NCBI GenBank assembly: GCA_943355185.1
Contig: CALREM010000027.1
Coordinates: 1-5,508 of the forward strand
Direction of reading: 5' to 3'
Length of the DNA: 5,508 nucleotides
Source of the DNA: Candidatus Nomurabacteria bacterium
GTDB lineage: Bacteria; Patescibacteriota; Minisyncoccia; Phycocordibacterales; PALSA-1337
Of this stretch, positions 1 to 5,391 are shown piece by piece (within the stretch, counting starts at the first letter, position 1; every line of letters begins with the position of its first letter). The notes under the pieces were generated by a model. It was not told where the DNA came from and did not search any database. It saw only the letters and a list, made by a program, of their open reading frames with translations. The position numbers and the translations under genes were made by a program.

Positions 1-461
1 AGGATCTTGAAACACGTCTGAGTATTTTGAAGCGCATCAAAGATGCGAGTGTTCACGTTCGTAAACTCTTTGGCGAAGAAGTCATATTTCCACAGTCACA
101 TTCTCGACCCGTTGCACCAGTTTTTACACCCGATCCTACATTTACCTTAGATAAAGCTGTCCTAGTGCTAAAGGATCTCGTCAACAAGCTTCCTAAGCTA
201 GAAAATCTACCCAAGGTACTTGTCAGTAAGGTAATCAGTCTCGAAGAGATGGTAAACACTCTTACTACGCGTATTACCAGCCATTTACGTATGAGTTTCA
301 AGGAGTTTACCAAAGAACATCGAGCAAACCGTGTAAATGTCATTGTGAGCTTTTTGGCAATGCTGGAATTGGTCAAAGAAGGTATTGTCCACGTCACTCA
401 AGAACGACATTTCGATGATATTCAAATGGAAACCAAAGATGTAGGAGTGCCCCGATATTAA
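1..461 (+). CDS. scpA: Segregation and condensation protein A, C-terminal part (5' truncated by window edge)
   Basis: This is the kleisin subunit of the SMC-ScpA-ScpB condensin, which compacts and helps segregate the chromosome. The reading frame is open from base 3 (first whole codon GAT) to TAA at 459-461. About 152 residues are visible and the start lies outside the window; the in-frame TTG at 27 is internal. Residues 1-22 (DLETRLSILKRIKDA...) match the ScpA helix that usually reads LEERLxxYKxFK. Residues about 110-140 (VIVSFLAMLELVKEG, then VTQERHFDDI) match the C-terminal winged-helix domain that caps the SMC ATPase head. Between them lies a helical segment (VISLEEMVNTL, about 77-87) typical of the family. 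It sits directly upstream of scpB, the usual pairing, with 18 bases between the stop and the preferred scpB ATG. Identity is firm from these motifs plus context; anything about the N-terminal domain is unseen. Confidence 0.9.
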   Translation, partial: DLETRLSILKRIKDASVHVRKLFGEEVIFPQSHSRPVAPVFTPDPTFTLDKAVLVLKDLVNKLPKLENLPKVLVSKVISLEEMVNTLTTRITSHLRMSFKEFTKEHRANRVNVIVSFLAMLELVKEGIVHVTQERHFDDIQMETKDVGVPRY

Positions 462-467
462 ATTGTG

Positions 468-479
468 TATACTGTACCC
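468..479 (+). promoter_or_regulatory. Putative -10 element of a leaderless scpB transcript
   Basis: TATACT at 468-473 is followed by GTACCC and then directly by the ATG at 480. A start about 7 bases after the -10 would fall on the A of the ATG, giving a leaderless mRNA. There is no Shine-Dalgarno sequence and no convincing -35 at normal spacing. The same layout, with a CCC before the ATG, recurs at ftsW, murG and gltX, which is the main reason to believe it. Confidence 0.5.
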
Positions 480-1055
480 ATGAATCTTCCTCAACAACTC
501 GAAGCAATCCTGTTCTGGAAAGCCGAACCAATTTCTATCAAAAAATTAGCTTCTTTTCTTTCTCTCTCGGAAGATGCCGTTCGTACTGGTCTCACCGAAT
601 TGGAACAAAGCCTGCAGGGAAGGGGAATAACTCTGGTCCGTACCCAGGATGATGTTATGCTTGGCACTGCCAAAGAACTCTCCTCTTTGATTCAAGTTAT
701 TACCCAAGAAAATATCTCGACTGATTTGGGTAAATCAGGCTTGGAAACTTTGTCAATCATCTTGTATCGCGGACCGATCTCTCGAACTGATATCGACTAT
801 ATACGCGGTGTAAATTCACAATTCATCATTCGCAATCTTTTGGTACGCGGTCTAATCGAGCGTGTAGACAATCCAAAAGATTCTCGAAGTTACCTCTATA
901 CATCCAGTCTTGAACTCTTGGCACACCTGGGTCTCTCGAAAGTTACAGATTTACCCGATTATGAAGCCGTCAGTAAAGATATCGACAGCTTTCAACAATC
1001 CACAGAAACACCCGTAGATCCAGAAGCGTCAGTCGATGCTACAATAGAGCCCTAA
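480..1055 (+). CDS. scpB: Segregation and condensation protein B
   Basis: ScpB binds the middle of ScpA as a dimer and completes the bacterial condensin. The preferred start, ATG at 480, gives 191 residues, normal for the family, and begins MNLPQQLEAILFW, which fits the usual ScpB opening (IEALLF...GEPLS). A GTG at 465 would add five residues (MYTVP) but would cut into the -10-like TATACT at 468-473. Residues about 4-80 form the first winged helix (EPISIKKLASFL, then RGITLVR). Residues about 85-160 form the second, with GLETLSIILYRGPISRTDIDYIRGVNS (87-113), the family's best signature (ETLAIIAYxQPxTRxEIExIRGVxS), and a C-terminal LLxHLGL motif near 146-152. The last 25 residues are polar and acidic and look disordered. 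The stop TAA (1053-1055) shares its last base with the ftsW ATG. Confidence 0.93.
   Translation: MNLPQQLEAILFWKAEPISIKKLASFLSLSEDAVRTGLTELEQSLQGRGITLVRTQDDVMLGTAKELSSLIQVITQENISTDLGKSGLETLSIILYRGPISRTDIDYIRGVNSQFIIRNLLVRGLIERVDNPKDSRSYLYTSSLELLAHLGLSKVTDLPDYEAVSKDIDSFQQSTETPVDPEASVDATIEP
1037..1054 (+). promoter_or_regulatory. Putative extended -10 promoter for ftsW inside the 3' end of scpB
   Basis: TGCTACAAT at 1037-1045 matches the extended -10 form TGnTATAAT at all but one base of the hexamer. It is followed by AGAG, CCC (1050-1052), TA and the ATG at 1055. Transcription starting about 7 bases after the hexamer would leave a leader of only 0 to 3 bases. Because the site lies in coding sequence and scpB also overlaps ftsW, read-through from scpB is equally possible. 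Confidence 0.42.
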
Positions 1056-2158
1056 TGCATTCTCGCACCCATTCACATATCGATCGTTTTTTTCTTATTG
1101 CTGTATCGATTTTAACGCTCTCCGGTTTCGTAATCTTTCTATCTGCTTCTTTGGGGTTACTGGCACAAACAGGAGCGACATTTGAAAACGTCGCTCTTAA
1201 ACAGGGGATTAGTCTCTGCATCGGTATTGTCGGATTCTTCATCATGTCACGAATACCGTATACAAAGTTTCGTCAAACCGCTTTTTTTATTCTCCTTGGA
1301 GCAGTTCTGATCAATTTACTCTTATTTATCCCTGACTTAGCACTTCATCACGGCGGCGCTTCACGCTGGATCGATCTCGGCTTTGTTTCATTTCAACCAT
1401 CCGAATTTCTCAAAATTGCTTTTATCATATATCTCGCGGCTTGGATCCAATTTGCAAAGGATAAGATTAAGACCTTTCGTTTTGGTTTAGTGCCTTATTT
1501 GGCAATCATGACAATTTTGAGCACCTTACTTCTAATCCAATCGGATACCGACACACTCGCCATCATCGGCTTCACTGGCATCGTAATGTTATTTATTGCA
1601 GGCTTACCATTTCGTCATTTTATGATAGCAATAGGAATCATGATGATTCTCGTTGTTGGAGTTGTGGCATTTCGTCCGTATGCGTATCAGCGCGTAAAAG
1701 TATTTTTTAATCCGGGCGCAGACACACAAGGAGCAGGGTATCAGATCAATCAGTCTTTAATCGCCATTGGCTCCGGCCAAATTACAGGAAGAGGTTTCGG
1801 TCAGAGTGTTCAGAAATTTGGCTATCTTCCGGAACCTATCGGCGACTCTGTTTTTGCAGTTGCAGCAGAAGAGTTCGGTTTTATAGGCAGTGTCATCCTC
1901 CTTCTCATTTACATCATGTTCGCCGTCAGTATATTCCGCGTAGGAACTCGCGCACCTGATTCCTTTGGAGCACTGATTGCGATTGGTATTGCAGTACTCG
2001 TAATTACCGAATCATTCCTCAATATGGCCGCCATGCTTGGCCTAGTTCCACTCTTTGGCGTACCACTCCTTTTCGTCAGCCATGGTGGTACCGCACTGAT
2101 CATCGCACTGCTCGCATCAGGAATTGTGGCCAATGTATCAAAATATGCAAAAGAGTAA
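1055..2158 (+). CDS. ftsW: FtsW-type SEDS peptidoglycan polymerase (FtsW/RodA/SpoVE family)
   Basis: SEDS proteins are multi-pass inner-membrane glycosyltransferases that polymerise lipid II, working with a class B penicillin-binding protein; FtsW acts at the division septum. The 367-residue protein is close to the usual family length and has about ten hydrophobic spans. Family blocks in order are SRWIDLG (103-109, normally RRWI.LG), FQPSE (113-117), QSDTDT (162-167, at the usual QPDxGT), YQRVKVFFNP (211-220), QSLIAIGSG (233-241), GRGFGQS...KFGYLPEP (245-261), D264 in the loop that carries the catalytic aspartate of SEDS enzymes, EEFGFIG (272-278), and GVPLLFVSHGG (335-345, usually FxSYGG). 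Adjacency to murG favours FtsW over RodA, but sequence alone does not settle this. The start overlaps the scpB stop as TAATG, allowing translational coupling; no Shine-Dalgarno is seen. Confidence 0.85.
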   Translation: MHSRTHSHIDRFFLIAVSILTLSGFVIFLSASLGLLAQTGATFENVALKQGISLCIGIVGFFIMSRIPYTKFRQTAFFILLGAVLINLLLFIPDLALHHGGASRWIDLGFVSFQPSEFLKIAFIIYLAAWIQFAKDKIKTFRFGLVPYLAIMTILSTLLLIQSDTDTLAIIGFTGIVMLFIAGLPFRHFMIAIGIMMILVVGVVAFRPYAYQRVKVFFNPGADTQGAGYQINQSLIAIGSGQITGRGFGQSVQKFGYLPEPIGDSVFAVAAEEFGFIGSVILLLIYIMFAVSIFRVGTRAPDSFGALIAIGIAVLVITESFLNMAAMLGLVPLFGVPLLFVSHGGTALIIALLASGIVANVSKYAKE

Positions 2159-2196
2159 CCAAAAACAAGCAGCTTTTGTATTTACCATATCCGTTG

Positions 2197-2211
2197 TAAA
2201 ATAAACCCATT
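2197..2211 (+). promoter_or_regulatory. Putative -10 element of a nearly leaderless murG transcript
   Basis: The 53-base gap between ftsW and murG holds TAAAAT at 2197-2202, followed by AAA, CCC (2206-2208), ATT and the murG ATG at 2212. A start about 7 bases after the hexamer leaves 0 to 3 untranslated bases. A T-rich stretch at 2174-2181 could serve as a poor -35. No Shine-Dalgarno sequence is present. Confidence 0.45.
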
Positions 2212-3348
2212 ATGAAAATTCTATTCACTGGCGGCGGTTCAGGTGGCCATTTCTATCCTATTATTGCCGTAGCTCAAGCCGTGATCACTCGTGCCAAGGA
2301 ACGCAAGATTCTACTCCCGTCGCTCCACTATATGGCACCGAGCAAGTACAACCCTCGAGCCCTTTTTGATAATGATATCGAATTCCTTTCAGTTCCTGCC
2401 GGTAAAGTCCGTCGCTATTTTTCATTACTCAACATCACTGACGCCTTCAAAACTGCATATGGATGTATCATTGCTCTGATAAAAATGTATTCATTGTATC
2501 CTGATGTTGTTTTTGGAAAGGGAGGATATGCCAGTTTTCCAACCCTATTTGCTGCCAAACTTTTGCATATTCCAGTCATTATTCATGAATCAGATTCGAA
2601 ACCTGGCCGGGTCAATCTCTGGGCTGCGAAATTTGCTCGTAAAATAGCTATCTCATATCCGGATGCCGCAGACCATTTCAAGAAGACTCCCCCTGACCGT
2701 ATCGCTCATACCGGCAACCCAGTTCGTTCGGATATCATTATCCCTCTCTCAAACGGCGCTCACGACTTTCTCAAGCTCGAACAAACCACGCCGACCGTAC
2801 TGATCCTCGGAGGTTCACAAGGTTCTCAAAACATCAACGATGTTATTCTGGCGGCATTACCAGAACTGCTCAATCGTTATCAGATCATTCATCAAACTGG
2901 TCGTGCCAATATCGAAGAGATCAAATCTACAACGGAGATCATTCTCAAAGACCATCCGTATGCACACCGATACCATCCAATGGATTATTTGAATGATCTC
3001 ACCCTTCGTATGTCCGCCGGCGTGGCTGAAATAATCGTCTCACGTGCCGGTTCCACAATCTTTGAGATTGCCGCTTGGGGAATACCTTCCATTATCATTC
3101 CACTCCCTCACTCAATCAGTCATGATCAGACCAGTAATGCCTTCTCCTATGGCCGAACCGGTGCTGCAACCGTGGTTCAAGAAAACAACCTCAGCGCCCA
3201 CATTATTATCGGAGAAATTGACCGAATTCATAACAATCCAACCATTCAGCAAAGTATGAAAGATCAAGCCAGGGCATTTGCCCGTCTCGACAGTAGTACT
3301 CTCATCGCAGATGTACTTATCGACATAGCCCTGGAACATGAGCACTAA
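2212..3348 (+). CDS. murG: MurG, lipid II synthase (UDP-GlcNAc:lipid I N-acetylglucosaminyltransferase)
   Basis: MurG adds GlcNAc from UDP-GlcNAc to lipid I on the cytoplasmic face of the membrane, making lipid II for FtsW (EC 2.4.1.227, GT28 family). The 378 residues form two Rossmann-like halves. The N-terminal half has the glycine loop GGGSGGH (7-13), the acceptor-side H13, FGKGGYASFP (101-110), HESDSKPGRVN (125-135, where most MurG proteins read HEQN) and TGNPVR (167-172). The C-terminal half has the second glycine loop LGGSQGSQ (199-206), HQTGR (227-231), and the donor site SRAGSTIFEIAAWGIP (277-292), whose glutamate E285 matches the ribose-binding residue. It is followed by HDQTSNA (304-310), at the place of the conserved Q..NA. 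All key blocks are present, so it should be active. It follows ftsW, a classic division and cell wall cluster pairing. Confidence 0.95.
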   Translation: MKILFTGGGSGGHFYPIIAVAQAVITRAKERKILLPSLHYMAPSKYNPRALFDNDIEFLSVPAGKVRRYFSLLNITDAFKTAYGCIIALIKMYSLYPDVVFGKGGYASFPTLFAAKLLHIPVIIHESDSKPGRVNLWAAKFARKIAISYPDAADHFKKTPPDRIAHTGNPVRSDIIIPLSNGAHDFLKLEQTTPTVLILGGSQGSQNINDVILAALPELLNRYQIIHQTGRANIEEIKSTTEIILKDHPYAHRYHPMDYLNDLTLRMSAGVAEIIVSRAGSTIFEIAAWGIPSIIIPLPHSISHDQTSNAFSYGRTGAATVVQENNLSAHIIIGEIDRIHNNPTIQQSMKDQARAFARLDSSTLIADVLIDIALEHEH

Positions 3349-3350
3349 TA

Positions 3351-3365
3351 TGCTATAATAGGCAC
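3351..3365 (+). promoter_or_regulatory. Extended -10 promoter upstream of the DUF7282 gene
   Basis: TGCTATAAT at 3351-3359 is a perfect extended -10 (TGnTATAAT), starting 3 bases after the murG stop. The predicted start near 3366 leaves an AT-rich leader of about 47 bases before the ATG at 3413, without a Shine-Dalgarno sequence and without a clear hairpin. Unlike the other promoters in this window, it is not leaderless and its discriminator (AGGCAC) has no CCC. Confidence 0.6.
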
Positions 3366-3412
3366 ATAACAATAAAGTCGAATTAGCAACCCATAAATAG
3401 TAATTTATTCAT

Positions 3413-3913
3413 ATGGAACCTCAAAGTGGCATCAAAGCGTGGCAATGGATAGTGACTGTTATCGTCATTATTATCCTTATTATTATTGGCGTATTGGTGT
3501 TCGGTGGCGACAAGACCGACACTACCGCTATCGATAACCCAGGAACAACAGTACCGACTAGCACAACAGGCGTTAACCGCATTGTTATGTCAGATCAGTA
3601 CCCAGGTAACATCGTGTACCTCTCATCAGTTCAATTTGAAAAGGGTGGATGGGTAGTTATCCATGCTAATAATGCTGGTCAACCAGGGGCAATCATCGGT
3701 CAAACATATTTTGAAAAAGGTATCAATCCAGGACGTATCACTCTTACAAAAGCAACCGTCGAAGGTGGAACATACTACGCTATGCTCCATTCAGATGATG
3801 GCGACAAAAAGTTTGATGTAGCCAAAGACCTTCCACTCAAAGATTCTAACGGCAGTATCATTATGAAGATATTCCGTGCAGCAGCTTCAGTTGGTGCAGA
3901 GATCAAGGGATAA
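3413..3913 (+). CDS. Membrane-anchored exported protein with a DUF7282-like domain, function unknown
   Basis: This is a 166-residue protein with one N-terminal membrane span (about 13-31, almost all I, V and L). Lysine at 8 precedes it, which predicts N-inside, C-outside topology and therefore a surface or outer-face domain. A Thr/Pro/Ser/Gly-rich linker (about 33-54) leads to a small all-beta domain (about 55-155). That domain carries GGWVVIH (78-84), QPGAIIG (90-96), EGGTYYAMLHSDDGD (117-131) and a following FD. These blocks match, from memory, DUF7282, a domain seen in archaeal and CPR surface proteins with no assigned role. The Asp-rich LHSDDGD could bind a cation, but that is a guess. 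There is no lipobox, sortase motif or catalytic signature. The gene has its own promoter and terminator, so it seems to be expressed alone between murG and gltX. The domain call is moderate; the anchored topology is strong. Confidence 0.75.
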   Translation: MEPQSGIKAWQWIVTVIVIIILIIIGVLVFGGDKTDTTAIDNPGTTVPTSTTGVNRIVMSDQYPGNIVYLSSVQFEKGGWVVIHANNAGQPGAIIGQTYFEKGINPGRITLTKATVEGGTYYAMLHSDDGDKKFDVAKDLPLKDSNGSIIMKIFRAAASVGAEIKG

Positions 3914-3921
3914 GAATCGCA

Positions 3922-4019
3922 AGTAACCAGTAAACCGTAAACAGAAGACCATCTCGAAAGGGGTGGTTTTTTGTTTACCTCTCTGGTTACTGATTACTCT
4001 TTTTGGATTACTAATTACT
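3922..4019 (+). repeat. Inverted 7-base (AGTAAYY) repeat field surrounding a terminator
   Basis: The 131-base gap between the DUF7282 gene and gltX is built largely from heptads. On the left are AGTAACC (3922), AGTAAAC (3929) and CGTAAAC (3936), in direct tandem. On the right are GGTTACT (3985), GATTACT (3992), a degenerate CTTTTTG (3999), GATTACT (4006) and AATTACT (4013), in exact 7-base phase. The right-hand units are reverse complements of the left-hand type. AGTAACCAG (3922-3930) pairs perfectly with CTGGTTACT (3983-3991), enclosing the terminator stem. It may be a dispersed intergenic element; copies elsewhere cannot be seen from here. Confidence 0.6.
3937..3978 (+). terminator. Rho-independent terminator after the DUF7282 gene
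   Basis: ACCATCTC (3948-3955) pairs with GGGGTGGT (3960-3967) across a GAAA loop (3956-3959), a GNRA tetraloop closed by C-G, and is followed by T(5)GTTT. The stem extends through the T-tract: 3937-3955 pairs with 3960-3978 over all 19 positions, with four G-U wobbles, since GTAAAC and GTTTAC close the base. It ends the upstream unit and insulates gltX. Confidence 0.85.
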
Positions 4020-4031
4020 GTTCTATTACGT

Positions 4032-4044
4032 TATAATACCCCCT
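4032..4044 (+). promoter_or_regulatory. Consensus -10 of a leaderless gltX transcript
   Basis: A perfect TATAAT (4032-4037) is followed by A, five C (4039-4043), T and the ATG at 4045. Normal spacing puts the transcription start at 4044 or 4045, so the mRNA should start at or one base before the initiation codon. There is no Shine-Dalgarno sequence and only weak -35 candidates (for example TTACTA at 4008-4013, spacing 18). It lies just after the terminator, where a promoter is expected. Confidence 0.65.
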
Positions 4045-5391
4045 ATGACTGTTATAACCCGATTTCCACCGAGTCCCACTGGCTATTTACACATAGGCCG
4101 TGCACGAACTGCATTATTTAATTATCTTTTTGCACGTCAAAACAAAGGAACGATGGTGTTCCGTATCGAAGATACCGACAAGGAACGTTCCAAGAAGGAA
4201 TATGAGGAAAACATAATCGACTGTTTGGCATGGCTCGGTATTACCTATGACTCCGGTCCATTCCGCCAGTCAGAACGCAACGACATATACAAAACCTATA
4301 TCCAGAAACTCATCGACAACGGTCATGCCTATATTTCCAAAGAAGAACCAGTAGAAGGTGAACCTACAAAAAGAGCCGAGGTTATCCGCTTCAAAAATCC
4401 AAATAAAAAAATAACCTTTACCGACCTCATTCGCGGTGACATCGAATTCGATACAACCGATCTCGGTGACTTTGTGATTGCACGTTCAACTGACGAACCT
4501 CTCTACCATCTAACTGTTGTTATCGACGATCATGAGATGGGTATCACGCACGTCATCCGTGGTGAAGATGGTATTTCGAACACTCCGCGCCAGATCCTGA
4601 TTCAAGAGGGAATAGGTGCCAAGCGACCACTCTATGCGCACGTACCGTTGATTTTGGCACCAGATAAATCCAAACTTTCTGGACGTCACGGGGCAATTGC
4701 GGTAACTGATTATCGTGAGAAAGGATACCTACCTGAAGCGATTATTAACTTCCTGGCATTACTCGGCTGGAATCCCGGAACAGAACAGGAGATTTTTTCT
4801 ATTGAAGAATTAATTGCTGCGTTTGATATCGGTAAAATCAACAAGAGTGGTGCAGTATTTAACATTGAAAAATTAAACTGGTTCAACAAAGAGTACCTCA
4901 AGAAAATGTCAGATGAGGCTTTTACTGCAGCTGCAAAACCGTTTCTTCCAGAATGGATGGATACAAGTCATCCGACCTATATCCGTTCACTTCCAATTCT
5001 TCGTGAAAAAATAAGCGCCTTTGGCGAAATAAAAGATCTATTTACCCCAGAGGGAGAATTGAGTTTTATGCAAAATATAGCGGTATATCCAAAGGAGCTC
5101 CTTCTCTGGAAAAAGAATCCCGATGCCACAGTCTCACATGCACACCTGACCGAAGTGAAAAAACTTCTTTCATCTGTATCAGAAAATGATTTTACGGCTG
5201 AGCACATAAAAGCTGCAATATGGGCCTATGCCGAAGAAAAAGGGAAGGGTGATGTTCTCTGGCCACTTCGTGTCGCCATTACCGGCAAAGAACGTTCACC
5301 CGATCCGTTCATTTCCGGAGCTATTATAGGGAAGAATGAGACACTTGCACGCATAGACTCTGCCCTGCATAACCTTTCTTCTGTTCAATGA
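4045..5391 (+). CDS. gltX: Glutamate--tRNA ligase (class I aminoacyl-tRNA synthetase)
   Basis: GluRS charges tRNA-Glu with glutamate (EC 6.1.1.17); in organisms lacking GlnRS it also makes Glu-tRNA-Gln for GatCAB, which cannot be judged here. The 448 residues contain RFPPSPTGYLHIGRARTA (6-23) with the HIGH-type motif HIGR (16-19), FRIEDTD (39-45), DDHEMGITHVIRGED (161-175), SNTPRQ (178-183), the second signature KSKLSGRHG (208-216) and ALLGWNPG (238-245). A helical anticodon-binding region follows, with WPLRVAITGKERSPDPF (406-422) near the end. Two oddities stand out. The acceptor-binding connector between AYISKE (95-100) and EVIRFKNP (112-119) is short and lacks the Cys-rich, RYDGRCR-like part of common GluRS. 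The KLSKR motif reads KLSGR, with glycine at the usual second lysine. The ATG follows a leaderless promoter, and the TGA stop overlaps the next ATG. Confidence 0.93.
   Translation: MTVITRFPPSPTGYLHIGRARTALFNYLFARQNKGTMVFRIEDTDKERSKKEYEENIIDCLAWLGITYDSGPFRQSERNDIYKTYIQKLIDNGHAYISKEEPVEGEPTKRAEVIRFKNPNKKITFTDLIRGDIEFDTTDLGDFVIARSTDEPLYHLTVVIDDHEMGITHVIRGEDGISNTPRQILIQEGIGAKRPLYAHVPLILAPDKSKLSGRHGAIAVTDYREKGYLPEAIINFLALLGWNPGTEQEIFSIEELIAAFDIGKINKSGAVFNIEKLNWFNKEYLKKMSDEAFTAAAKPFLPEWMDTSHPTYIRSLPILREKISAFGEIKDLFTPEGELSFMQNIAVYPKELLLWKKNPDATVSHAHLTEVKKLLSSVSENDFTAEHIKAAIWAYAEEKGKGDVLWPLRVAITGKERSPDPFISGAIIGKNETLARIDSALHNLSSVQ

Noticed and set aside
27..29. TTG as the start of scpA
   Set aside because: The frame is open to the window edge and the residues upstream match the ScpA helix, so the gene is truncated by the window rather than starting here.
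53..397. Minus-strand open frame of 114 codons opposite scpA
   Set aside because: It lies fully inside a well-recognised scpA frame, its translation has no family look, and the whole block is transcribed in the + direction.
465..467. GTG start for scpB giving 196 residues
   Set aside because: The extra MYTVP does not match ScpB, and the codons coincide with a -10-like element that points to ATG 480.
2159..2196. Possible hairpin terminator after ftsW (ACAAGC / GCTTTTGT)
   Set aside because: Pairing needs bulges and gives only a 4-bp arm with a poor loop; no T-run follows a stable stem.
3463..3489. ATT-rich microsatellite-like stretch
   Set aside because: It encodes the Ile-rich membrane span of the DUF7282 protein, which explains the low complexity.
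3922..4019. CRISPR-like array
   Set aside because: Units are 7 bases, inverted between the two arms, and have no spacer structure.
4710..5207. Minus-strand open frames opposite gltX
   Set aside because: They are short shadows of a conserved coding region, without promoter or family resemblance.
5389..5391. Reassigned TGA (Gly or Trp code) reading through the gltX stop
   Set aside because: All recognised genes use TGG for Trp and no internal TGA; the next codon after TGA is TAG, so read-through would add one residue only.
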